A stretch of DNA of 64,000 bases, taken from NCBI GenBank assembly GCA_026134085.1, contig JAOQIN010000003.1, forward strand, positions 31,335 to 95,334. Reading direction: 5' to 3'. Shown here piece by piece: positions 42,489-51,624 of the stretch (position 1 is the stretch's first letter; every line of letters begins with the position of its first letter). The notes below the pieces were generated by a model. The model worked only from the letters and a program-made list of their open reading frames with translations. It had not been told where the DNA came from and did not search any database. The DNA comes from Candidatus Methanoxibalbensis ujae (GTDB taxonomy: Archaea > Halobacteriota > Syntropharchaeia > Alkanophagales > Methanospirareceae). The position numbers and the translations under genes are program-made.

Positions 42489-42582
42489 TCTCCTTTTTCT
42501 TCCTGCCCGCCATCACTTCCCGCCCGCCATCATCAGCTCAGGTCGCTGCCGCATCTTACCGATATCAGAGCTCAGCTCATCA

Positions 42583-43293
42583 TCATATCTGATTGCGCAG
42601 TTCACGGATTTCAGGTGCGTTGCAGACATTTTCAGGCTTGCCGTTTGTGAGTTCGCATATAAGTGCTGTGAGCACATTTGCCTCTTCCTCCTTTCCGAGA
42701 GTTTCGCCGGATCCTGTCCGGTAGAACTTGCAGCCGAGGACGATTGTCGGATATCCTCCCGTGGAGAACCTGGAGAATATGTCGCGATCGGCGTTTGTGT
42801 CGTTGTAATTGTCATGCACGGATATGTGCCCTTCAAATTTTGCGGTGACATTTTTGAATATTGGATGCTCCCACACGCAGTGAGAACATCCGGGAATACC
42901 GAAGAAGTAAACGACAGGCTTGCCATCTTCCATGCATATATCGCTCTCGCTCACCATGAAATTCCCTATTGTCGGGATCGGAAACGCATAAGAAAGTATG
43001 GATTTTCCATCTTTTTGGATGAGATAGAAGACCTCCTCACGCGTGCCCCGAATTTCTGTGAGGTTCATCCTCACTCTATACAGGGAGGCATTGCTGACTG
43101 GCGTGACCTCAACAACATCTGCATTCACACCCATGCGCGATAATATATTCAACGCATTCTCTCCCGCCTCATGAGGGCTTATTACAGCTTTTTCAGACGG
43201 CGCGACTTGAGATGCATACACGAAGCCGACTGCAATGCCAACGCCCACACCGCATATTGCTGCGAGTATTGCGACCACAACATATCTTTCCAT
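42583..43293 (-). CDS. Membrane-anchored thioredoxin-fold protein
   Basis: The 236-residue protein starts with a signal anchor (MERYVVVAILAAICGVGVGI) and, after about 100 residues, has VVYFFGIPGCSHCVWEHPIF, a thioredoxin-fold CxxC active site facing the outside of the membrane, with GGYPTIVLG as the cis-proline strand. Additional cysteines in CELTNGKPENVC may form a disulfide. A role in extracytoplasmic thiol-disulfide exchange is inferred. Confidence 0.8.
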   Translation of the reverse strand: MERYVVVAILAAICGVGVGIAVGFVYASQVAPSEKAVISPHEAGENALNILSRMGVNADVVEVTPVSNASLYRVRMNLTEIRGTREEVFYLIQKDGKSILSYAFPIPTIGNFMVSESDICMEDGKPVVYFFGIPGCSHCVWEHPIFKNVTAKFEGHISVHDNYNDTNADRDIFSRFSTGGYPTIVLGCKFYRTGSGETLGKEEEANVLTALICELTNGKPENVCNAPEIRELRNQI

Positions 43294-43424
43294 GGGATAT
43301 CACATGTGATGCATTCTTAAAATTCCTTATGCTTGCGGAGGCTGTGCTGTGATTGATGCTGTGTGAGGCGGAGAATTGTAATGGCGCAATTTTTTTATAG
43401 AATGATGCGGAAGGGCGTGAGCGG

Positions 43425-44798
43425 ATGACTGTTGGGATCCTGGGAGGCGGACTAACGGGTCTGACTCTCGGCTTTCTGATAGAGGATTCGGAGATCCTGG
43501 AGAGGGAGAATGAGTGCGGTGGTCTCTGTCGTTCAACGAGCGAGGAAGGCTTCACATTTGACTGCTTCGGCTCTCACATAATATTCTCAAGAGATCGGGA
43601 AGTCTTGAATTTCATGCTGCGCATGCTGGGCGATAATGTTGTCAAGTGCAGGCGAAACACGAAGATCCTCTACAACGGGAGGCTCGTGAAATATCCATTT
43701 GAAAACGGATTGGCTGACCTGCCATTGCGTGAGAACCTGAAGTGTGTCGCCTCTTTTCTGTTTGCAAGGGCGAAGAAGTGCTTACACCGCTGCGACGGCT
43801 TTTCATCATTCCATGAATACCTTCTCGCAAATTTCGGCGGAGGGATCTCATCAAAATACCTTATTCCATACAACGAAAAAATATGGAAACGCCCGATAAG
43901 CGATTTGAACGCATCCTGGGCAGCGGGCAGAGTCCCCTCACCGAGCGTGTTTGATGTGCTCCGTTCATCTCTCGGCTTTAACTCGGAGGGTTACACACAT
44001 CAGTTGAACTTTTATTATCCAAAAAGAGGAGGGATAGAGGCATTAATAAACAGTATAGAGCGGAAATGCGCCGATAAAACCGTGTGTAATTTTGAAGTTA
44101 AGGCAATCTGGCACTCAAACGACAAGTGGTATGTCTCAAATGGAGAGGAATGCATGAAATATGATAAAATTGTGGCGACAATTCCTGTTTTTTCTGTTGT
44201 TGATGCGTTGAGAGAGGGGGGAGAAAATGTTCCTGCGAGCGTCGTTCATGCGTCAAGAGGGCTGTCTTTCAATTCGCTCATAACAGTCATGATCGGTTTG
44301 GAGGGGGAGCCTCCTGTGAATGCGAGGATAGAAATTGAGGAAGGTGCAGATGCTGAAACAGGCGAGAATATGAGAGGAATTTCATGGCTTTACATTCCCG
44401 ACGCAGACTGCCTGCCTCACAGGGTTGCGTTCCCTTCAAATTACAGCAAATATGTTGCGCCGGAGGGCAAGACAGCAGTGCTTGCTGAAATCACATGCGC
44501 ATGCGGAAGTAGTGGAATCTGGAATATGAGCGATCATGATATAATGGAAAGAACAATAAATGATCTGAATCGCAAGGGAATACTGAACAGAAATTACATA
44601 TGTTTCGCGAAAGTGGTGAGAGCCCCTCTCGCTTATATAATATATGACAGGAATTATGAGCGGAATGTATTGACTTTGAGAGAATATTTTGGGAAAAAAG
44701 GGATAATTCTCGCGGGCAGATTTGCAAAATTTGAGTATATGAACATGGATGATTGTGTGAAAGACGCTATTGAAATTGCGAGAATGCTGGTCGCGTGA
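43425..44798 (+). CDS. FAD-dependent amine oxidase/UDP-galactopyranose mutase-like flavoprotein
   Basis: The 457-residue protein begins with the dinucleotide-binding motif VGILGGGLTGLTLGFLIE, then GGLCRSTSEEGFTFDCFGSHIIF, typical of UGM-like and protoporphyrinogen oxidase-like flavoproteins of polysaccharide clusters. YNEKIWKRP, FYYPKRGGIEALI and the C-terminal GIILAGRFAKFEYMNMDDCVKDAIE (FAD closure) follow. Probably acts on a nucleotide sugar or prenyl substrate; not certain. Ribosome-binding GAAGGGCGTGA precedes the ATG. Confidence 0.75.
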   Translation: MTVGILGGGLTGLTLGFLIEDSEILERENECGGLCRSTSEEGFTFDCFGSHIIFSRDREVLNFMLRMLGDNVVKCRRNTKILYNGRLVKYPFENGLADLPLRENLKCVASFLFARAKKCLHRCDGFSSFHEYLLANFGGGISSKYLIPYNEKIWKRPISDLNASWAAGRVPSPSVFDVLRSSLGFNSEGYTHQLNFYYPKRGGIEALINSIERKCADKTVCNFEVKAIWHSNDKWYVSNGEECMKYDKIVATIPVFSVVDALREGGENVPASVVHASRGLSFNSLITVMIGLEGEPPVNARIEIEEGADAETGENMRGISWLYIPDADCLPHRVAFPSNYSKYVAPEGKTAVLAEITCACGSSGIWNMSDHDIMERTINDLNRKGILNRNYICFAKVVRAPLAYIIYDRNYERNVLTLREYFGKKGIILAGRFAKFEYMNMDDCVKDAIEIARMLVA

Positions 44799-45113
44799 TC
44801 GTGTGAGCTGTGAGTGAGTTGAGCGCGGAATATCTGCCTCCTCACCTCATCTGACTTGAAGCCTCACTGTCTGTGCATATGCATGGGCAACGGATGAAGC
44901 CGAGCTGCATGCGCCTGTTCCGCCACAAGCTTTTGCTGTTGCTTTCTCTTCGCAGACGCCACTTCTTGGTCACTGTCACTTTATTTTATTCTTATTTTTT
45001 TATTCTTATCTCTATTTTATCGCTTTATTTATCGCGCTCGCGCTGAGGGTTGTGCATATTGCGTTGTGCATATAAGGTGCATATAAATCATCAATCAATA
45101 TAGAGGGAGAAGA
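44799..45113. other. Intergenic region upstream of sepS
   Basis: No gene supported. The sequence is T-rich around 44975-45030 (possible terminator for the flavoprotein gene). It ends in a tandem gcatataa-type stretch and the sepS ribosome-binding site tagagggagaag. Confidence 0.4.
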
Positions 45114-46703
45114 ATGAAATTTGACACGGAGCGGATAAAAGAGGAGATCTGCAAGGATTTTGAGCGTGTTTGGCTTGAAGGCTCCTCGTATATAGAGGAG
45201 AAGGGTTTGAATGAGCGTTTTCCTCGCTCTGTGATGAGGGAGCGGGTTGGAAGGTCGCATCCTGTATTTGACACAGTTCAGCGATTGAGGGAGGCATATC
45301 TGCGGATGGGCTTTGAGGAGGTTGTGAATCCGGTTTTTGTGAGTGAGGAAGATGTCAGGAAGCAGTTCTGGAAGGAATCTCTTGCGGTGCTTGACCGATG
45401 TTACTATCTTGCGGGTCTCCCACGACCTGACATTGGAATTTCGGAGGAGCGTATCACAGCGATTGAGAGACATCTCGGCAAAACACTTCGGGCTGATGAA
45501 ATTGAAGCGCTCAGGAGCACACTTCACAGATACAAGCGCGGCGAGATCGACGGTGATGACCTTCTCAACGAGATCTCCGCATCTCTGAATGTGAGTGACG
45601 CGGTTGTGGCTGCGATCATTGATGATGTTTTTCCCGAGATGGTTGAGCTATCTCCCGTCGCAACGAGTATGACGCTTCGCAGCCACATGACTTCAGGATG
45701 GTTCATCACGCTTAAGGCGCTCTGGGGGAAGAAGCCAACGCCCATAAAGCTTTTCTCAGTTGACAGATGCTTCAGGAGGGAGCAGCGTGAGGGAGAGACA
45801 AGACTTCGCAGCTATCATTCGGCGAGCTGTGTGATATGCGATGAGCATGTGAGCATTGACGAGGGTATGGATGTTGCGACCCGCCTCCTTTCTCAGTTCG
45901 GTTTCACGAGGATAAAGTTCAGGGAGGATGAGAAGCGCTCAAAATATTATGTTCCCGGGACGCAAACGGAAGTTTTCTGCTGGCATCCTCGCCGCAAAGA
46001 ATGGGTTGAAGTCGCCACATTCGGCATATATTCGCCCACTGCACTCTCGCAGTATGATATTCCCGTGCCTGTTATGAACTTTGGACTTGGTGTTGAGCGG
46101 CTTGCGATGATATTGTATGATGTTGATGATGTCAGAAAGCTTGTCTTTCCGCAGTTTCATGAGTGGCATCTCTCCGATATTGAGATTGCATGCATGATAC
46201 GCGTTGAGAGAACGCCAGTCACGAAGGAAGGTGAGCAAATTGCGAGGGGCATTGTGAGGATATGCGAGGAGCATGCGAACGCACAGTCGCCATGCGAGTT
46301 CCTCGCGTTCAGCGGTGAAATACTGGGAAGGCGTGTTGATGTGTATGTGGTTGAGCGGGAGGAGAACACTCGTCTTTGCGGTCCTGCGTTTTTGAATGAG
46401 GTTGTGGTGTATGATGGCTCAATATATGCGGTGCCCCGTGATGAAAAATGGAAATTCATGTTTGAAGATGGGATATCCACAAATATACGGTTTGTTGATG
46501 CGTTCGCAGCACTCGCCGCTCATGAAATTGAGAGAGGAGCATCAAATGTGCGTGTGAGAATTGTGAGAAGCGCATCAGACATAAACCTGCGCATAGATGA
46601 TGTTGCGGTCAGATATATCACAGCAAAAAACAGAAAAATAGACATCAGAGGTCCTGTATTTATCACAGTTGTCGCAAGGTGCAGTTCTGCTGTGGAAGAT
46701 TGA
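45114..46703 (+). CDS. sepS: O-phosphoseryl-tRNA(Cys) synthetase
   Basis: The 529-residue class II aminoacyl-tRNA synthetase has ELSPVATSMTLRSHMTSGWF, FSVDRCFRREQREGETRLRSYHSASC (motif 2), and NFGLGVERLAMILY (motif 3). It charges tRNA-Cys with phosphoserine, which SepCysS then converts to cysteine; this indirect route is characteristic of methanogens and close relatives such as Archaeoglobus and ANME. Length and motifs match the family (about 535). This is the best lineage marker in the window. Confidence 0.95.
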   Translation: MKFDTERIKEEICKDFERVWLEGSSYIEEKGLNERFPRSVMRERVGRSHPVFDTVQRLREAYLRMGFEEVVNPVFVSEEDVRKQFWKESLAVLDRCYYLAGLPRPDIGISEERITAIERHLGKTLRADEIEALRSTLHRYKRGEIDGDDLLNEISASLNVSDAVVAAIIDDVFPEMVELSPVATSMTLRSHMTSGWFITLKALWGKKPTPIKLFSVDRCFRREQREGETRLRSYHSASCVICDEHVSIDEGMDVATRLLSQFGFTRIKFREDEKRSKYYVPGTQTEVFCWHPRRKEWVEVATFGIYSPTALSQYDIPVPVMNFGLGVERLAMILYDVDDVRKLVFPQFHEWHLSDIEIACMIRVERTPVTKEGEQIARGIVRICEEHANAQSPCEFLAFSGEILGRRVDVYVVEREENTRLCGPAFLNEVVVYDGSIYAVPRDEKWKFMFEDGISTNIRFVDAFAALAAHEIERGASNVRVRIVRSASDINLRIDDVAVRYITAKNRKIDIRGPVFITVVARCSSAVED

Positions 46704-46720
46704 CAGGAGGTGTTTGCGGC

Positions 46721-47356
46721 ATGTTGATTGTGGTGGCTGGCATGCCAGGTGCGGGCTCATCAACAGTGATCCAACGCGGTCTTGAGATGCTGCGCCACAT
46801 GCGTTCTTCAGATGCGGAAGCAGTTGAGAAATCTGAGGAGGCATCAGAGCGTGCCGAATTCGTGCATTTGAATTATGGGGATGTGATGTTTGAGATAGCC
46901 TCACAGGAAGGCATCATAAACAGGGATCAGATCAGAAAACTCCCTCATGAAACTCAGACACTCATACAGAAAAAGGCATGCAGGAGAATTGCGGACATGA
47001 GCAAAGATGCGAACATAGTCCTTGACACACATTGCACAATAAAAACACCTTTCGGATATCTTCCAGGTCTCCCTGCGGATGTCCTCCACGAGTTGTCTCC
47101 TCGCCTGTTCGTGCTCATAGAGGCCTTTCCTCATGAGATCGCAAGAAGAAGAAAGACAGATAAAACGAGAATGCGGGATGAAGAAGCGGAAGAGGACATA
47201 GCAGAGCATCAAGCAATGAACAGAGCAATCTCAATGGCTTACGCCTGCCTCACCGGCGCGCCCGTGAAAATTATTGAGAACCACGACGGCGAAATCGAAA
47301 AAGCAGCAAGAGAGTTCGCAGAAACTGTGATGAAGCTGCATACGCTGCAACACTGA
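46721..47356 (+). CDS. adkA: Adenylate kinase, archaeal type
   Basis: The start at ATG 46721 follows AGGAGG at 46705-46710, giving 211 residues. VVAGMPGAGSSTV is the P-loop variant of archaeal adenylate kinases; FVHLNYGDVMFE, RDQIRKLPHETQ, VLDTHCTIKTPFGYLPGLP and RRKTDKTRMRD are family blocks. It interconverts ATP, AMP and ADP. An acidic insert (SSDAEAVEKSEEASERAE, about residues 27-44) is longer than usual. It lies 17 nt after sepS and is probably co-transcribed. Confidence 0.92.
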   Translation: MLIVVAGMPGAGSSTVIQRGLEMLRHMRSSDAEAVEKSEEASERAEFVHLNYGDVMFEIASQEGIINRDQIRKLPHETQTLIQKKACRRIADMSKDANIVLDTHCTIKTPFGYLPGLPADVLHELSPRLFVLIEAFPHEIARRRKTDKTRMRDEEAEEDIAEHQAMNRAISMAYACLTGAPVKIIENHDGEIEKAAREFAETVMKLHTLQH

Positions 47357-48318
47357 AGAGATTGCTGTGCACTGTGCTGAAGTGCTGAAGTGTGCTGAAG
47401 GAAAGAAGAGGGGAAAGGAGGCGATAACATGAAAGGTCTGGCTGTTATGTTCATTTTATCTTTCTGTTTCAACATGTGAAAGCGTGGCGAGGGCAGTCAG
47501 ACTGAATCCCAAACCGAATCCAGTTCAAATAAGAGGGGTTTCATATTTTTAATGATTGGGAGAGCATCTCCCGTCGCAATAATCAATTCTCCGCACAGAA
47601 ACACAGAAACACTTATAAACTAAAAAACATGAAAGAATCAGAAAAATAAATAAAACGAAATAAAAAGATCGAATGAAAAGAAAAAGGAAAGATTAATACT
47701 GAATAAATAAACAATTTCAATATTATTCTGAATCAATATTATTGAAACCAGAACAATACTTTTTTAAGTATGGACTATCTCTGAAAGACAGATTGTAGAA
47801 AATTTTACAAAATTGTAGAAACTGACTCTGTCTTTGGAAGAGCATTGTAATGAAAAACTGATAATCGTCGGAGCATAAAGCAGGTGAGGCAACAATAGGA
47901 ACTGGATGGGGTTTCAGATGCTGAATGATGAAGTGAGGAACCGGAGGATCAAGTGGCAGTTCACCATCCCTATTGGAATTGCACCCTGCCTTGATTTCTG
48001 GCGTCAAGAAGATGCGACACTCCAAGCCCCTCTCCATCCATCATCCAATGCAAAGACGTAAAGGAGAGAAGACAGGAAGCGACAACTCCAAAGCCATACA
48101 CCTCCTGGTCCGAAGAGGATGTTGAAAACATAGACTTCGCAACTTAAATGGCAACTTAAATGAACATAATGTGATGGTCACTTGGCTGACATCGCCATAG
48201 AGTGAGAGAGGTAAGTGGATTTATATCCCTATTTCCTCATTCAATTTCCTCATTAAAAGGAGCAAAGCCGAGAGCGGATTTCCTTTCCATTCCATTGCAT
48301 GATTCGTATGAATCTCCG
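47357..48318. other. About 960 bp without a supported gene
   Basis: Tandem gctgaagt repeats follow adkA (47370-47400). The middle (47590-47770) is A-rich. A 104-codon minus-strand frame (47723-48037) has no recognisable sequence. Near 48100-48140 a plus-strand fragment reads KPYTSWSEEDVENIDFAT before a stop, possibly the tail of a dead gene. A tandem gcaacttaaatg lies at 48139-48162. Confidence 0.4.
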
Positions 48319-48972
48319 TCAGATGCCCTCATATTTTCCTATCAATATCCATGAAATATGGTGATGAACTTCGCCATTGGCATGAGGTTCATAATATTCG
48401 TGCTCGTATAGCTCTTTGATATTTAGGAAAGCAAAATCCTCAATCAGTTCTTCTCTGGTGCAGAAATGAATATACACTTTTTCCTGAAATGAATTGTCAG
48501 AAACGGGAATGCCCTTTCCGTAATGTTCAGGATCTCTTACTGAAAGTGTGCTCAAGAACAGTAATCCGTTTGGTGCCAACGTTCTCATAATTGTTTTTCT
48601 GAGTTCTCCTCTTTCATCCTTTTTTAGGAGGTGATACAGGTTTGAGACAAATACAAGATCATATTTGCCATCTCTCAGCTCTGTGAAATTGCAGCACTCA
48701 AATTTTACATCGTCCACTTTTTGCGTTTTAAATGCCGTATCTGAGGCAATTTCTATAGCTTTTCTGGAAATGTCTATCCCCAAAATCCCGCATCCAAGAT
48801 TGTCCGAAAGGTAGAATACATCACGACCATACCCACAGCCAATGTCCAATATGCTAAATATTCTCTTTTTTAATTTACATTTCTGTAAGTATTTGACTGC
48901 AGCAATGGCCAACTCACTTGGTCTTTCTCCCCAAATATGTTCATTGCTTTTATACTCGTCATCCCAAAACAT
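48319..48972 (-). CDS. Class I SAM-dependent methyltransferase
   Basis: The 217-residue protein has SILDIGCGYGRDVFYL (SAM motif I), GIDISRKAIEIA (acidic motif II), DLVFVSNLYHLLKKDERGEL (motif IV region) and LAPNGLLFLSTL. The start MFWDDEYKSNEHIWGERPS is typical of tellurite-resistance-like or small-molecule methyltransferases. Substrate unknown. It is monocistronic, surrounded by long intergenic DNA. Confidence 0.85.
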   Translation of the reverse strand: MFWDDEYKSNEHIWGERPSELAIAAVKYLQKCKLKKRIFSILDIGCGYGRDVFYLSDNLGCGILGIDISRKAIEIASDTAFKTQKVDDVKFECCNFTELRDGKYDLVFVSNLYHLLKKDERGELRKTIMRTLAPNGLLFLSTLSVRDPEHYGKGIPVSDNSFQEKVYIHFCTREELIEDFAFLNIKELYEHEYYEPHANGEVHHHISWILIGKYEGI

Positions 48973-49147
48973 TTTCAGTCCCTCCTGCCGGCTACTCTTT
49001 TACTTTTCGGCGGACTTCACCATATCATAACCTGTGCTCAGATGAATCATTTAAATAAAAGGCGGGGACATGTGAAACAGAAAAAAGAAAAAATAGAAAA
49101 AGAATAAAAAAATAAAAAAAGAAAAGAAAAAAAAAGGAGGGAGAGAG

Positions 49148-49669
49148 ATGGGCGGGGGTTTGTTGAAGTTTGTTTTGCGTGTGATTCCATCGCTGATATT
49201 CGTCCTCTGTGTTCTCGCAGCATTCGCAACACACGAATTTTCGCTGAAATCAACGCTGTTATCGGCTTCTCCTGAAGAGATTCTTGCTGCGATGCTCCCT
49301 TCGCTGAACACAAGCATGAACGGGGAATTTATAGAAATTGTGGACTCAGGCACTGAAGGAGACAAAAGGTTCATCACGCTTTCAGCCCGCTCGCCTTTTC
49401 CTGCGAATCTGACGGTGAAATCTGGTTCGCTATACGCAGAAGGCGTTAAGTTCGAGTTAGTGGAGCCCGTTGAGATTCCTGCAGGAGGTTCTGCAATTCT
49501 GCGATTTGAAGCGCCGTTGGCTTCTTCCGCACAGCAAACCTTTGAGCCTGAAGTGAGCAAAATCACATTGAAAATGGATGTGAAAGGTGTGGAGATTGAA
49601 TTTAACAGCTTCGCAACGCAACTGTCGACAGCAGCGACAGCAGCGGAGGGTAAGAGCCGAAAGGGGTGA
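49148..49669 (+). CDS. Membrane-anchored protein of unknown function
   Basis: The 173-residue protein has one N-terminal transmembrane segment (VIPSLIFVLCVLAAFATHEF) and an extracytoplasmic beta-rich domain (ITLSARSPFPANLTVKSGSLYAEGV). A strong ribosome-binding site (aaaggaggga) follows a run of about 80 nt that is nearly pure A/G. The stop overlaps the start of the next gene by 4 nt. Unrecognised family; probably works with 49666-50340. Confidence 0.6.
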   Translation: MGGGLLKFVLRVIPSLIFVLCVLAAFATHEFSLKSTLLSASPEEILAAMLPSLNTSMNGEFIEIVDSGTEGDKRFITLSARSPFPANLTVKSGSLYAEGVKFELVEPVEIPAGGSAILRFEAPLASSAQQTFEPEVSKITLKMDVKGVEIEFNSFATQLSTAATAAEGKSRKG

Positions 49670-50340
49670 CGACAGTGGAAAACGCATCTGAGAGGCTCTG
49701 GAAGCGGTTGAACTTTTTTGGCGTTCTCGCAGGCATCTTGACACTTTTACTGCCGTTTTTGGGGCCATGGTGGCACCTCACCATCGGCACAGACGGCGGC
49801 ATTTTCAGCATCCGTGCATCTCCATTTGAATTTCAATTTCAATCCCTCATTCTCAACAAGCAGATTTCAACGGCAGAAACGACAGCATCATTCTTTCCTC
49901 TTTTCTGGTGGCTCAACCTCGCCTTCAAACTCTGTTATGTTTACTTCGGCGTTGCTCTACTCGCAGGCTCGCTTCTCTCACTCTCGGAGAAGCACGCTGA
50001 AAGTGCTGAGACGCTTGTCCGCTTCTCATCGCTGAAACTCCTCTGGCTCGTCGTCGCATTTGTCATCGTGCTCTTCATCACAACATTCATTGTGAATTCA
50101 GCACCTAAGCTCACAGGAGGTGCGATATCAGAAGATTTCTCCATGCCCTTTGCTGGAGTGGAGTGGCTCACTATGCCCTTCACTATGCCCTATGGCAATT
50201 TCCGCATATCTGCGCCTATCGATGTTGGTTTCACAAGCATTTTTGCAGTCGCTGTCATCGCATCGGCTCTTGGAATCGCAGCAAGAATATATCAGAGAAG
50301 GATGGGGTATCATCCTCATGAAAAACCGCAGGTGCAGTGA
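49666..50340 (+). CDS. Four-TM membrane protein, unknown function
   Basis: The 224-residue protein has hydrophobic helices at about 17-35, 72-100, 122-145 and 187-210, and an extracytoplasmic-looking loop after the first helix (GPWWHLTIGTDGGIFSIRASP). Translationally coupled to the upstream anchored protein, suggesting a two-component membrane module. No family recognised. Confidence 0.6.
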   Translation: MTTVENASERLWKRLNFFGVLAGILTLLLPFLGPWWHLTIGTDGGIFSIRASPFEFQFQSLILNKQISTAETTASFFPLFWWLNLAFKLCYVYFGVALLAGSLLSLSEKHAESAETLVRFSSLKLLWLVVAFVIVLFITTFIVNSAPKLTGGAISEDFSMPFAGVEWLTMPFTMPYGNFRISAPIDVGFTSIFAVAVIASALGIAARIYQRRMGYHPHEKPQVQ

Positions 50341-50492
50341 GGAAGTGCAATTATATTTTTCTTGCTGCGACATTCAAGTGAGCGATCCATAGATTTATTG
50401 CTCCTTTCGTCTGCTCCAGAAGCCATGTATTTGGATGGACGCAGTCCAGGTTCGGCATGCGGAACAGGCGATCCCTGAATGATGAGAAGCCA

Positions 50493-50549
50493 ACGAAAGA
50501 AGAGTGAGAGCACGAAAGAAGAATGAGGGCACGAAGGAAGAATGAGAGC
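50493..50549 (+). repeat. Three 19-bp tandem repeats overlapping a start codon
   Basis: acgaaagaagagtgagagc occurs three times with small changes. The third copy contains the GAAGGAAGA ribosome-binding-like stretch and the ATG of the glycosyltransferase gene. Confidence 0.8.
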
Positions 50550-51600
50550 AAATGAACATGTAAGCGGAGGGGAAAGAACAGCGAAAGTCAGGCTTTCCGT
50601 CGGGATTCCGGCGCACAATGAAGAGCGAAACATAGGCAGTCTGCTCAGGAATGTTCTTGGGCAGCGTTTGAGCGATTGTGTTGAACTTGACAGCGTGATT
50701 GTTGTTGTCAGCGGGTGCACAGACCGCACAGCGGAAATTGTGGAGGAGATAGCCAGTGAAGACACACGGGTGCGCTTGATTCGTGAAGAAAAGCGCAGAG
50801 GTAAAGCGTCAGCGGTCAACCTGATACTGAAGGAGTCAAGAGGATGCGATATTCTGGTAATGCTGTCCGCAGACAACATTCCCACAGCCGGAAGCATTGA
50901 GGAGATCATAAAACCATTCCTCCACGAATCGTCCCTTCACGAATCAAAACCATTCCTCCACAAATCGTTCCTCCACAAATCAGGAGAATGCGCTGAGCAT
51001 AGAAACTGCGACTGCGAGGTGGTGCGGCGAATAGGATGGCGAATAGGATGTGTGAGCGGAAGACCATTGCCCGTGAACGATAATCGCACACTTTTCGGCT
51101 TTGCATCTCATCTGCTGTGGAACCTGCATCACTTGATTTCAATGCGATATCCCAAACTCACAGGCGAATTTTATGCGATGCGTGTTGGAATTGTTGACAG
51201 ATTGCCGACAAATATAGTGAATGATGACCTTTACATTGAATATGCTGTGAGGAGAAAGGGTTATGCGATAGTTTATGCGGATAAAGCAAAATCTCTCATG
51301 CGAGGTCCTGAGACATTGGGCGACTTCATCCGTCAGCGCGTGCGTGTCCATATCGGGCATTATCAGATCGCCGGAATGACGGGATACAGACCAAAAACAA
51401 CGAGCATAAGCGACACAATAAGGCATTTGATCGCATTGACTTCGTTTCATAATATGCATTTCATCGCAGCATCTGCTTTTTTTGAGATGATTGCCCGTAT
51501 TGTGGCGTTTTTCAAATTCCATTCCGGGAGGATCCCCGTCATGTGGATGCCAGTCGAGACAACAAAAACACTTCAAGACGGGCTGCATCAGCGTCAATAG
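50542..51600 (+). CDS. Family 2 glycosyltransferase
   Basis: The 352-residue protein has SVGIPAHNEERNIGSLL (GT-A nucleotide-binding), VIVVVSGCTDRTAEIV, GKASAVNLILKES, ILVMLSADNIPT (D-x-D-like) and INDDLYIEYAVRRKGY (catalytic base region), then RQRVRVHIGHYQIAGM. A C-terminal hydrophobic segment may bind membrane. Inserted after the ADN block is a repeat FLHESSLHESKPFLHKS (50915-50985) made from tandem tccacgaatc/tccacaaatc units. It probably builds a surface glycan. Confidence 0.82.
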   Translation: MRANEHVSGGERTAKVRLSVGIPAHNEERNIGSLLRNVLGQRLSDCVELDSVIVVVSGCTDRTAEIVEEIASEDTRVRLIREEKRRGKASAVNLILKESRGCDILVMLSADNIPTAGSIEEIIKPFLHESSLHESKPFLHKSFLHKSGECAEHRNCDCEVVRRIGWRIGCVSGRPLPVNDNRTLFGFASHLLWNLHHLISMRYPKLTGEFYAMRVGIVDRLPTNIVNDDLYIEYAVRRKGYAIVYADKAKSLMRGPETLGDFIRQRVRVHIGHYQIAGMTGYRPKTTSISDTIRHLIALTSFHNMHFIAASAFFEMIARIVAFFKFHSGRIPVMWMPVETTKTLQDGLHQRQ

Positions 51601-51624
51601 CTGCGCCATTATGCGAGCTGCATA

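Noticed and set aside
47723-48037. 104-codon minus-strand frame in the 47.4-48.3 kb gap
   Set aside because: No recognisable motifs, no ribosome-binding site, composition like non-coding DNA.
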